Assembly: GCF_900142035.1 (NCBI RefSeq)
Contig: NZ_FQZI01000002.1
Location: forward strand, 372,001 to 436,000
Length of the DNA stretch: 64,000 nucleotides
Direction of reading: 5' to 3'
Origin: Flavobacterium terrae
Lineage (GTDB): Bacteria > Bacteroidota > Bacteroidia > Flavobacteriales > Flavobacteriaceae
Shown here: piece after piece, positions 1-7,701 of the stretch
How positions within the stretch are numbered: position 1 is the first letter of the stretch
How the letters are laid out: each line of letters begins with the position of its first letter
Notes under the pieces: model-generated
Database searches by the model: none
Seen by the model: the letters and a program-made list of their open reading frames with translations, nothing else
What the model was told of the DNA's origin: nothing
Program-made: the position numbers and the translations under genes

Positions 1-1
1 T

Positions 2-913
2 TTAAAACCTATCAAAGCAAAAAGAAAAATTGAGTTCGATGAAGATGGAAAACAGCGAATTGAAGCTATTGGTGTAAAATCATTAGAAAAAGGAGCTAGA
101 GGTTTAATGGAACAAACACCATTTTGTCCTGACCACTTAGATCAAGATTTCAATCCAAAAGTGGATAAAGCGGGAGCTAAAACTCCAATTTTCATTGACA
201 GAACTACATTTATGCAACCAGAAGGAAGCAGAACCATTTTTGGAGCAGATAACAGAACTGTATATAATTCAACAGCCTACCCTTGGGGATGTGTAGGTAG
301 AGTTGAAACTGCTCTAGGAATAGGAAGTGGCGCCATGATTGGACCAAGACATATATTAACTTGTGCGCATGTTATCGATTTTAAAAGCGATGGATCAACA
401 GGTTGGGTAAAATTTTCTCCTATGTACTACAATGGACCAAATCCAACTTTTGGTACTGCAAATGGTATCAAAACTTACTATAAGTATAAAGTTAAAGGAT
501 CTGACGGTATAAACTCTACAGAAGCGCAGTACGATTATGTTGTAGTTGTGTTAGATAGAAATATTGGAAATCAAACAGGTTGGTTTGGTGCAAAAGCTTA
601 CACAGATTCTTGGGATGGCTTAGCTTCATGGACTCATGCAGGATATCCAATGGATAAGACTGGTGCTCAAAGACCAACATATCAAAACAATATTGCTTTA
701 GATGGAGATGCATTAACAACAGATGCTCATGAAGCAATTTATCACCAAGGTGACATATGGCCGGGACAAAGCGGTGGACCATTTTGGGGATATTGGTCGG
801 GAACACCTTATGTAGTAGCTGTACAAAGCTGGCAAAACGCATCTAAAAATGGAGCCAGTGGCGGATCTGACTTACTAGACTTAGTAAATAAGGCTAGGAC
901 TGAATATCCTTAA
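2..913 (+). CDS. Trypsin-like (chymotrypsin-fold) serine protease, 5' end cut by window edge
   Basis: The reading frame is open to the left edge: 35 sense codons precede the first visible ATG at 107, so the true start lies outside. Counting from that Met, a complete S1-type triad is visible: His88 in LTCAHV, Asp143 in YDYVVV and Ser222 in GQSGGP. The layout fits glutamyl-endopeptidase or V8-like secreted proteases. No signal peptide can be judged because the N-terminus is missing. It lies 10 bp upstream of a small helical-module protein and heads a same-strand cluster ending with a muramidase. It may process or activate its neighbours, but that is inference; the fold and active site are clear. 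Confidence 0.85.
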   Translation, partial: LKPIKAKRKIEFDEDGKQRIEAIGVKSLEKGARGLMEQTPFCPDHLDQDFNPKVDKAGAKTPIFIDRTTFMQPEGSRTIFGADNRTVYNSTAYPWGCVGRVETALGIGSGAMIGPRHILTCAHVIDFKSDGSTGWVKFSPMYYNGPNPTFGTANGIKTYYKYKVKGSDGINSTEAQYDYVVVVLDRNIGNQTGWFGAKAYTDSWDGLASWTHAGYPMDKTGAQRPTYQNNIALDGDALTTDAHEAIYHQGDIWPGQSGGPFWGYWSGTPYVVAVQSWQNASKNGASGGSDLLDLVNKARTEYP

Positions 914-923
914 TTAAATCAAA

Positions 924-1277
924 ATGGAAAATGATAAGACAATTGAAGAAATCTTCAAAGATGTCACAGATATTAATAGACTTCAGTATCTAAAAGAAAA
1001 ACTTGGTCAAGTTAAAAAAGATAAAAATGGAGCTTCAAACATTTACCCTTCTTCAAAATTCGCCAAATATTTAGAGCACAAGGATAACTATTTAAATCTA
1101 TCCAATAAACTAAATACTTTAAAGGAGAAAGTTGAAAATGGAGAGATAGATGCAATGACTGAGATGAACTTTTCTGGTGCATCTCATATCAAAAAAGTTG
1201 AAAATGCTCTTAAACTATGGTCAACAATTGGATATAAAAATGAAGTCGAGAAAATAATATCTGAAAGTTTAAAATAA
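924..1277 (+). CDS. Small helical-module protein (module shared with the next two genes)
   Basis: This 117-residue protein has no signal peptide or membrane segment and is predicted to be mostly alpha-helical and charged. Residues 45-110 align without gaps to residues 195-260 of the next gene, about 28 of 66 identical, including AMTEM and an IGYK...EK ending. It is therefore a stand-alone copy of a domain that is fused to other domains in the next two proteins. I do not recognise the family. The 10-bp gap after the protease suggests co-transcription and perhaps co-translation. It could be a chaperone or adaptor, or a decoy copy of the module, but nothing in the sequence decides this. Confidence 0.7.
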   Translation: MENDKTIEEIFKDVTDINRLQYLKEKLGQVKKDKNGASNIYPSSKFAKYLEHKDNYLNLSNKLNTLKEKVENGEIDAMTEMNFSGASHIKKVENALKLWSTIGYKNEVEKIISESLK

Positions 1278-1341
1278 ATAAAATAAGGCGTATACCGAAA
1301 AGCCTTAAAAAGAGTAGGAACAAACTAAAAAAAATAATATT

Positions 1342-2892
1342 ATGCCAAATTTCACACCAATGCCTGATGAAAAAGATTTTTTAAATTATCTATTAGGCGA
1401 TGTTTTTAAAAAAATGACTAACGGCGGAGACGCTAAAATGTTAGGCCCAAACAACTTTATTGCTTGGGAACCTGTACCTGTAGTCATGGACCCAGAAGCT
1501 TTTGATTATGCTTTAAAAGGTTTTTTTGGAGCTACTCCAAAATTAGAAAACATGTCAGACGAAGAATATGAAGATGCAAGAAGCTCAAAAAAATACAGCA
1601 AATTTGCTTATGCAGAAGAATTTGCTAGAATAGCAGATCAAATTCCAAGTATGATTCCAGAAATAGATCCAGCTTCTGGAGCTAGAAAGTTCACAATTTT
1701 TAGCCCGCATCCTGATCATACAAAATCAAACGTATATAGTGATGTATTGGATTACTGTGTGGTTAAAAATTCAAAAATTGACCCTAAAGTTGAAAAGAAA
1801 TTAGAAACTTTAAGAAAACAAATTGTTACTATTAAAAAGTTGGCAAACCCTGATTTTGATGAATCTGTTGTTGAACACCCAGAAGATAATCCAAAATTCA
1901 TCTATCAATCTTTTCCATCTCCACAGTATGTAAAGTATTTAGAATATGAAGCACTTTACTATGAAGCAGAAGACAAATTAACAGATCTTCAAAAAAGAGT
2001 ATCTGATGGAGATAGCGAAGCGATGACTGAAATGGCAATTAACGGCCGTAATTACATCAAAAGAAGAGATGATGCCTTAAAACGTTGGGAAGGTATCGGT
2101 TATAAAGGGAAAATTGAAAAAGCCTTGAATTATATCGATGAAATTGAAAGCAGTAATTTCATTACGATTAAAAAGCGTTATGAGTCGGAACTTTTAGCAG
2201 CAAAAAGAACTGGCTTAGGAGGTATGAATACTTATTACTTCTCTCAACCTGTACCAGCAAGTACTTTAGCTAATTCAACAAAATGGTTAGAGTATAAATT
2301 TAGCAAAAGTGATTATGAATCAAACTACAAAAGTACTGCACACAGCTGGAGTGCTGCTGCAAGTTTTGCAGGAATGGTTAATGTTGGCGGAGCTGGAAAA
2401 CATAAAAGAATAGATTCATCTTATGACTTTAACCAATTCGAAATGTCATTTAAAATAGGAAAATGTTATGTATCAAGCCCATGGTTTGGTAGTACATTCC
2501 TTAAATCACGTTATTGGAAATACTCAAAAAATGGAGCTGAAATCCTTAACAACCAAATGATTAGCGACGGTAATGGCAAAGGATTATTACCTGCAGTTAC
2601 TACAGAATTATACTTTATTTCTGACTTAAAAATTGGTTTCAAAAAAGGTTCTGACTCTTACAAAAAAGCAGAAGACGAAGTAAAAGCTGGAGCTCATTTA
2701 GCAATAGGTCCTTTTATGTTTGGAGGTACTTATGGTTATGAAGATACTCGTATAAACAGAACCGGAAAAAGAGAGCAACAAGGCTTATCTTCAGGTGGAA
2801 TACTACTATTAGGTAGAAAATGTAACATCTTAGAATTGTCACCTAATCCACTTCCATCAATTAAAGATGATGAATGGGTAGAAGTTAACTAA
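1342..2892 (+). CDS. Uncharacterised protein: helical module plus beta-rich C-terminal domain
   Basis: The protein has 516 residues and no signal peptide or membrane helix. An unrecognised N-terminal region (1-140) is followed by the shared helical module (about 150-270). The C-terminal domain (about 295-500) is rich in aromatic residues and glycine, with the segments SSPWFGSTFLKSRYW and ISDGNGK followed by a hydrophobic strand and LKIGF. The next gene carries a diverged version of this C-terminal domain. A strong terminator follows at 2902, so part of the cluster may be transcribed as a separate unit. Function unknown. Compositionally it resembles its neighbours, and no frameshift was seen. 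Confidence 0.7.
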   Translation: MPNFTPMPDEKDFLNYLLGDVFKKMTNGGDAKMLGPNNFIAWEPVPVVMDPEAFDYALKGFFGATPKLENMSDEEYEDARSSKKYSKFAYAEEFARIADQIPSMIPEIDPASGARKFTIFSPHPDHTKSNVYSDVLDYCVVKNSKIDPKVEKKLETLRKQIVTIKKLANPDFDESVVEHPEDNPKFIYQSFPSPQYVKYLEYEALYYEAEDKLTDLQKRVSDGDSEAMTEMAINGRNYIKRRDDALKRWEGIGYKGKIEKALNYIDEIESSNFITIKKRYESELLAAKRTGLGGMNTYYFSQPVPASTLANSTKWLEYKFSKSDYESNYKSTAHSWSAAASFAGMVNVGGAGKHKRIDSSYDFNQFEMSFKIGKCYVSSPWFGSTFLKSRYWKYSKNGAEILNNQMISDGNGKGLLPAVTTELYFISDLKIGFKKGSDSYKKAEDEVKAGAHLAIGPFMFGGTYGYEDTRINRTGKREQQGLSSGGILLLGRKCNILELSPNPLPSIKDDEWVEVN

Positions 2893-2901
2893 TTCATTTT
2901 T

Positions 2902-2932
2902 AAGCCAAACACTTTAAGGTGTTTGGCTTTTT
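2902..2932 (+). terminator. Rho-independent terminator inside the left cluster
   Basis: An 11-bp perfect stem (AAGCCAAACAC with GTGTTTGGCTT) and a 6-nt loop, followed by a T run. It ends the 516-residue protein's transcript. A GTG codon at 2919 lies within its 3' arm, which argues against using that GTG as the start of the next gene. Confidence 0.85.
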
Positions 2933-2954
2933 AAACAATCAAAAAACTATAAAA

Positions 2955-4742
2955 ATGAAATACTATATCGCACTATACCAAAAACTAAAAGATACTTATT
3001 TGTCTATTAATTCTAATGAGAATGATTTACCCTTAATATGTCCATCGTTAACTATGTATTCTAAGGAAGAATTAGAATTACTAAAACCACAAAGTCAAAT
3101 TACAGACAAAAACATTATAGGTGAATCTCTGTTAAAGAAAGAACAAGTTTCTAATGAACTAAACTCTATTCCTACGTCATCATCAAATTGGAGCGTGAAT
3201 CCACAAAACATTTTATCGGAAGTTTATAAAAATATTTTGGAAAACATTCAACCAATAGGGCTTCAAGATGAGTTTGTAAAATTAGATGTAAACGATTCAG
3301 CTGTTTTATTTGACTCAAAACAAAAACCGACTAAAGAATATAAAGCTTATTTAAAACATCTTGAATTGTATGAAAAAAGTCTTGATACCATTCAAGAACA
3401 TTTATTAGAATTTGGCTCCCTGTCTACAGACTCTGAAAAAACTTCTTGGGAAGAAAAACTAGTTGTTTTAAAATCAAAAGCCAAGTTGGCTTATGCTGAA
3501 TTAGAAGTAAAAGGTTATAAAAATGTAGTTGAAAAAGCAATTAATGATATTAACAATAATACCGAATTAGAAAAATATTTAAGTCTATTAGAATCGACAA
3601 AATCAATTTTTGACATCACTAAAAAAACAGGCGTAGAAACACTCGCTTCATATCATAATATAGATTTTAGTCCATATGATTTCATGGTAAATGAGTCTGG
3701 ATGGAACAATTTAAAAATTGACAAAAAAGAATTAGACGAACTTTATCTAAAAGCAAAACAATCTTCTGTAGGTATTCCTGAAGAAATTTTATCACTTGAA
3801 TATGACGAAAAATACATCAAAGGCATCGAACTTGATTATTCATTCGTCCATTTAAAAAGAAGTTGGTTTAACAAAGAAATATTCAATGAAAAATTTTTCT
3901 CTCATACAAACGAAAAGAAAATTTCTGACGGACAAACTATTTCTAATGATTTTCAGCTTTCTGCTTTCCCTAAAATAATGATTTTAATGAAAAACTTGAA
4001 AGTAGATTTAGAAACAAACATTGAAAATCAAGTTATTGCCATTAATAACATGATTCACTTTGGGCCTTTAGTTTTAAAAAATCAAATGTTTGTAAATAGA
4101 CAAAACAATACAAACTTTTTAAAAGTTGTAACAAATAAAGAGACAATTCGATCAAATCAATTGCAATATTTAACGCGAAAATCTGAAAACACAAGTCTAG
4201 AAATCCAAAAAACAGAAACTAAAGAAACAACTATAACTAATCCCGTAATTAGACGTACTTCTGCTATAAATACTGCTAGCATGAGGATTCTTAACTCTCC
4301 AAAAACCAATATCATTAAACCAGTCGAGGCAAAACCAGTTGCAGCAAGACCTATTGGTACAATATTACATGTAAACACAACATTACTTACTCCAATAATC
4401 GCAACTTTTCCAATTGTAGGCGCAAACACAACTTTCATAGTAAATGATTCAGTAAGTAAAAGTGGAGTATATAAATGTTCCATTTCAATTAAAGGAAAAG
4501 AAGGAAATAACATAGTACGTGAAATAGAAACAAATCAAGAAGGAAAAATTACAACTCATCTACCTGTTGGCAAATACAATATTGATCTAAAGTGTGATTT
4601 CTATACTTCTAAAACTATCGAAATAAACATTGAAAACAATAATCCAATTAATTTGAATTATGAGCTTTCAAGAGATATTGTCGAATATAAATCATATTTT
4701 TTAATTGGAATGATTTGTGAAAAAATGCCTTTAATTAATTAA
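2955..4742 (+). CDS. Uncharacterised multidomain protein: helical module, beta domain, carboxypeptidase-regulatory-like domain
   Basis: ATG 2955 is chosen over GTG 2919, which lies inside the terminator hairpin, giving 595 residues. The shared helical module is at about 129-197 (YKAYLKHLELYEKSL... to GYKNVVEKAI). A diverged copy of the previous gene's second domain follows at about 293-390 (RSWF...KKISDGQT...LKVDL, then HFGPLVL). A Pro/Thr/Ala-rich linker leads to a C-terminal beta-sandwich of carboxypeptidase-regulatory or Ig-like type (about 490-570: a KSGVYKCSISIKG strand, then the NQEGKITTHLPVGKY turn). No signal peptide was seen. Function unknown. The domain series suggests a structural or adhesive component of one assembly with its neighbours. 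Confidence 0.7.
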   Translation: MKYYIALYQKLKDTYLSINSNENDLPLICPSLTMYSKEELELLKPQSQITDKNIIGESLLKKEQVSNELNSIPTSSSNWSVNPQNILSEVYKNILENIQPIGLQDEFVKLDVNDSAVLFDSKQKPTKEYKAYLKHLELYEKSLDTIQEHLLEFGSLSTDSEKTSWEEKLVVLKSKAKLAYAELEVKGYKNVVEKAINDINNNTELEKYLSLLESTKSIFDITKKTGVETLASYHNIDFSPYDFMVNESGWNNLKIDKKELDELYLKAKQSSVGIPEEILSLEYDEKYIKGIELDYSFVHLKRSWFNKEIFNEKFFSHTNEKKISDGQTISNDFQLSAFPKIMILMKNLKVDLETNIENQVIAINNMIHFGPLVLKNQMFVNRQNNTNFLKVVTNKETIRSNQLQYLTRKSENTSLEIQKTETKETTITNPVIRRTSAINTASMRILNSPKTNIIKPVEAKPVAARPIGTILHVNTTLLTPIIATFPIVGANTTFIVNDSVSKSGVYKCSISIKGKEGNNIVREIETNQEGKITTHLPVGKYNIDLKCDFYTSKTIEINIENNNPINLNYELSRDIVEYKSYFLIGMICEKMPLIN

Positions 4743-4754
4743 ATCCAAAAAATC

Positions 4755-5417
4755 ATGTTAAGTAGCACAGAAACAAGATGGTTTTTAAACAAAATCAGTT
4801 CCAAAGAGATTGAAAATTGGTTTAATGCAAAAGGGGTATTTTTCAAAAGTGAGGATTTTTTTCCAAGACAAGATTATTATTTAAAACAATTAGATAAAAA
4901 CTTAGGAGTAAAAATAAGAGAACCTAAAAAAGATGAAAATGGAAATCTGAAAACTCAATTAGAAATTAAAATATTATCTAATGACAATGGTGCAACCAAA
5001 TTCAACAATGGCAATAATGGTTATGTGAATTCTTGGAAAAAATTCAGTTTTAGTCTTGTCTCTAACGAAGCTGAAATGTCTAAAATCATTAACTCATTTA
5101 TAGAGAATTCAAACTATTCAAATGATTGGATTAAAATTGATAAGGATAGATTGCTTTTAAAATTCAATACCAAAAGCGAGTTATTGGTTTCTCCAGACTC
5201 AATAATAGATGAAGGCGCAGGAATTGAGCTTACCAAATTAAAAATTAATGAAACTGTATATTTTAGTTTAGGTATTGAGGCCTTTTCTACAACTAATAAA
5301 GAACTAGAAAACTTTAATGCAACCAGTAATTTTCTATTTAATGATCTAAAAATTGCAGGATTAGATAAAGAAGATTCTTTAACCTATCCCGAAAAATTAA
5401 TTAGCATTTTAAAATGA
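4755..5417 (+). CDS. Uncharacterised protein, possible CYTH / triphosphate-tunnel fold
   Basis: A 220-residue soluble protein starting 12 bp after the previous stop. The alternating strand pattern has conserved-looking charged positions: ETRWF at the N-terminus, RQDYYL, LGVKIRE, LEIKIL, SWKKFSFSL, WIKIDKDR and IELTKLKI...YFSLGIEAF. It recalls a CYTH-like beta-tunnel whose inward Glu, Lys and Arg residues bind phosphates or metal. The assignment rests on the pattern alone and the canonical ExExK is not exact, so an enzymatic role is uncertain. Membership of the left cluster is supported by strand and spacing. Confidence 0.6.
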   Translation: MLSSTETRWFLNKISSKEIENWFNAKGVFFKSEDFFPRQDYYLKQLDKNLGVKIREPKKDENGNLKTQLEIKILSNDNGATKFNNGNNGYVNSWKKFSFSLVSNEAEMSKIINSFIENSNYSNDWIKIDKDRLLLKFNTKSELLVSPDSIIDEGAGIELTKLKINETVYFSLGIEAFSTTNKELENFNATSNFLFNDLKIAGLDKEDSLTYPEKLISILK

Positions 5418-5440
5418 ATAAAACAAAACCACTCAATAAT

Positions 5441-5470
5441 CCTCCCTAGTCTTTAAGATAGGAAGGTTTT
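5441..5470 (+). terminator. Probable terminator after the CYTH-like gene
   Basis: CCTCCCTA pairs with TAGGAAGG (one mismatch) around a 10-nt loop, followed by TTTT. It lies in the 76-bp gap before the muramidase and may only partly terminate. Confidence 0.5.
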
Positions 5471-5493
5471 ATAACAATCCTAAATAAGAAAAA

Positions 5494-6321
5494 ATGAAAA
5501 CAATACAATACAACGTTAAATGTCCTGAAGTCAGAATCCTTTGTGAATTGTTGAATAATTTAGGCTATCAACTCACAGTATCAGATTCTTTCACTGCTGC
5601 AGTGGATGTAGCTGTTAGAGAATTTCAGCTCAAAAACAAACTAATTGCCGATGGTATAGTTGGCATCAAAACATGGTCTAAATTATACGAATTACAACCT
5701 AACTTGATTGATTACAATGGCAAATTTCTATCAGAACAAGATTTAATCGATTTTTCTAATTTATATAATGTAGATTTAGCAGCCGTTAAAGCAGTAAATC
5801 AGGTTGAAAGCTCAGGAAAAGGTTTTCTTTTAAGCGGAAGACCTAAAATCCTTTTTGAAGGTCATATTTTTTGGAAAGAATTAGAATCTAGAGGTATAAA
5901 TCCAAATAATTTAGTACGAGGAAATGAGGATATTTTATATCCAAAATGGACAAAAAATTACTATCAAGGAGGAGAAGGAGAATACACAAGACTTCAAAAA
6001 GCCATAAGCATTATTCCTACAAGTCATAGTCCCGAAGCCGCTTATGCTTCAGCTTCTTGGGGTTGTTTCCAAATTATGGGATTTCATGCGACAAAATTAG
6101 GATACAGCTCTATAACTGAATTTGGTGAAAAAATGCACATTTCAGAAAGAGAGCATTTAATTGCATTAGGAAGATTTCTTGAGGTCCATTCAGCAAATTT
6201 AATAGCGTTACTTCAACAAAAAAACTGGGATAGATTTGCTTACTATTATAATGGTACTGGTTATAAATCAAATAAGTATGATGAAAAATTAGCTGCTGCT
6301 TACCGAAAATATTCAAACTAA
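5494..6321 (+). CDS. Peptidoglycan-binding N-acetylmuramidase (lysozyme-like)
   Basis: A 275-residue protein. Residues about 10-68 form a PG_binding_1 domain (VAVREFQLKNKLIADGIVGI, then TWSKL). The rest matches the N-acetylmuramidase family of phage endolysins: QVESSG with the likely catalytic Glu, KILFEGHIFWKEL, SASWGCFQIMGFH and the C-terminal YYNGTGY...KLAAAYRKY. There is no N-terminal signal peptide, so it would need a dedicated export route or delivery system, or lysis, to reach peptidoglycan. No holin or other phage genes are nearby. It sits 5 bp before the next small gene, compatible with an effector/partner pair or a wall-remodelling enzyme for the cluster's assembly. Confidence 0.88.
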   Translation: MKTIQYNVKCPEVRILCELLNNLGYQLTVSDSFTAAVDVAVREFQLKNKLIADGIVGIKTWSKLYELQPNLIDYNGKFLSEQDLIDFSNLYNVDLAAVKAVNQVESSGKGFLLSGRPKILFEGHIFWKELESRGINPNNLVRGNEDILYPKWTKNYYQGGEGEYTRLQKAISIIPTSHSPEAAYASASWGCFQIMGFHATKLGYSSITEFGEKMHISEREHLIALGRFLEVHSANLIALLQQKNWDRFAYYYNGTGYKSNKYDEKLAAAYRKYSN

Positions 6322-6326
6322 TCATT

Positions 6327-6701
6327 ATGGAAAATTTAATTCTAGAAATGACCAATTTATTAACCAATAAAAAATTGGTTTATGAAAATGTAGAAAGCGA
6401 CAGAGATTATTCAGGCGGTGGCTGGTATAACGATGTTAAGTTTTGCCTAACTCTTTACGATGATAAAAGTTTTGAGGCTAAAAAAGAAACTTTTACAAGT
6501 GTTACTGGTGGTGGACTTTCATTACCAAGAGAATCACGAGAAGTAAAATACGGTTATTGGAATATTCAATATGAATTTCCAAACTTATATTTAGTTCTCA
6601 AATACCAAAATGGTGAACAAGAATTTTTAGAAACAAAATCTTTAGGAACTGGTTTACAAAGAGTTGGAAACAAAACTTGGAATCGTTATCGCTTAGAGTA
6701 A
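6327..6701 (+). CDS. Small uncharacterised beta-rich protein downstream of muramidase
   Basis: A 124-residue soluble protein starting 5 bp after the muramidase stop. It has a glycine/aromatic-rich pattern of short strands (YSGGGWYND, VTGGGLSLP, YGYWNIQYEF, LYLVLKYQNGEQEFLE). No signal peptide, no cysteine pairs and no recognised family. Its position directly behind a cell-wall hydrolase makes an immunity or accessory role conceivable, but a cytoplasmic immunity protein would not protect against a periplasmic muramidase. It looks like the last gene of the cluster. Confidence 0.65.
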   Translation: MENLILEMTNLLTNKKLVYENVESDRDYSGGGWYNDVKFCLTLYDDKSFEAKKETFTSVTGGGLSLPRESREVKYGYWNIQYEFPNLYLVLKYQNGEQEFLETKSLGTGLQRVGNKTWNRYRLE

Positions 6702-6747
6702 AATTATTTTGTTAATTTTTAAAGATATTTTTATTAAAAATAATTTT

Positions 6748-6766
6748 TTGGCACAGTTTTTTCATT
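6748..6766 (+). promoter_or_regulatory. Candidate sigma-54-type promoter upstream of TonB-like gene
   Basis: TTGGCACAGTTTTTTCATT resembles the -24/-12 consensus TGGCAC-N5-TTGC, with TTTC in place of TTGC at -12. It lies 54 bp upstream of the energy-transducer start, and no TAnnTTTG box lies nearer. One mismatch in the key GC dinucleotide lowers confidence. Confidence 0.35.
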
Positions 6767-6819
6767 CATTTAATTAAATCGATGAAAAATTATTAATTAA
6801 CCATAAAAACCAAGAAATT

Positions 6820-7635
6820 ATGTCTAAACTAAACATTACCAAAGACGAATGGCTAGAACTCGTTTTTGAAGGAAAAAACAAAGAGTATGGTGCTTATCAA
6901 CTAAGAAAAGAGGACGGCGCAACAACTACAAAAGCTTTTTTTACAGCTTTAGTATTTGTTAGTGCTCTAGTAGCACTCCCAATTTTATTGAGCTCTTTTG
7001 GTGAAAAACCAACTCCAGAAACTATCTATATTGATGATCCAGAATTAGTACTTCATAGAATTGATTTACCTAAAATAGAGGAACCAAAAGTAACAGCTCC
7101 TCCAAAAACAAAAGCACAGCCTCCTATTAAAACTGAAACATTAGTTAACCCAACTGTTGTAAAAGCTGAGGAAGCTCCAGATGTAGATTTTACTAAACCT
7201 GAAGATGTAGGAAAACCAAATACCGAAAACACTAATACTAATGGTAACACTTCGGGAACGGGAACAAATACAAATTCCGTAGTTACAAATCCATCTATTG
7301 AACCTGCTGATGATGGAGGTAACAAAATTGAAACAATGGTTGAGAAAAATCCTAATTTCCCAGGCGGAATTAATGAGTTTTTGAAATTAGTAGGAAATAG
7401 ATTTGCTGTACCTGAATTAGATGAAGAAAGAACGTTAAAAGTTATTGTATTCTTCGTTGTAGAAAAAGACGGTACTCTATCAAACATAACAGTTCCAAGA
7501 AGTCCTGGTTATGGTTTAGACAAAGAAGCCATAAGAGTTTTGAAATCTATTAAAACAAAATGGGAACCTGGAATTTTAAGAGGAAACCCTGTTAGAACTC
7601 AATATTCTTTACCAATTGTTGTAAAAACACAATAA
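6820..7635 (+). CDS. Energy transducer TonB family protein
   Basis: A 271-residue inner-membrane protein. A short cytoplasmic N-terminus (KNKEYGAYQLRK, typical of Bacteroidota TonB) is followed by one transmembrane helix at about 37-60, a Pro/Lys/Thr-rich periplasm-spanning region with NTNTNGNTSGTGTNTN repeats, and a C-terminal TonB domain (about 175-271; FPGGINEFLKLV, VVEKDGTLSNI, LPIVVKTQ). It would pass proton-motive-force energy from ExbBD to outer-membrane receptors, two of which lie at 27071-32136. It stands alone: no exbB or exbD is adjacent. Confidence 0.93.
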   Translation: MSKLNITKDEWLELVFEGKNKEYGAYQLRKEDGATTTKAFFTALVFVSALVALPILLSSFGEKPTPETIYIDDPELVLHRIDLPKIEEPKVTAPPKTKAQPPIKTETLVNPTVVKAEEAPDVDFTKPEDVGKPNTENTNTNGNTSGTGTNTNSVVTNPSIEPADDGGNKIETMVEKNPNFPGGINEFLKLVGNRFAVPELDEERTLKVIVFFVVEKDGTLSNITVPRSPGYGLDKEAIRVLKSIKTKWEPGILRGNPVRTQYSLPIVVKTQ

Positions 7636-7663
7636 AAAAATCGATACTAAATAAAAAAGCCAT

Positions 7664-7690
7664 TCTTTTCGAATTGAATTGAATGGCTTT
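7664..7690. terminator. Bidirectional terminator between convergent genes
   Basis: AAAGCCATTC pairs with GAATGGCTTT, with A and T tracts on either side. It serves the TonB gene on + and the exported protein on -. Confidence 0.75.
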
Positions 7691-7701
7691 ATTTATTTAT
7701 T

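Noticed and set aside
1286..1308. AAGGC/GCCTT hairpin after the 117-residue protein
   Set aside because: Only a 5-bp stem with a 12-13 nt loop and no T tract; too weak to call a terminator.
2919..2954. GTG start extending the 595-residue protein by 12 residues
   Set aside because: The GTG lies in the 3' arm of a strong terminator hairpin; ATG 2955 follows it.
2..6701. Prophage lysis cassette
   Set aside because: The muramidase resembles endolysins, but no holin, capsid, tail, portal or integrase gene accompanies it in the visible part.
7053..7487. Long minus-strand reading frame opposite the TonB gene
   Set aside because: Low-complexity Thr/Ser/Val translation mirrors the Pro/Asn-rich linker of the TonB protein; a shadow frame.
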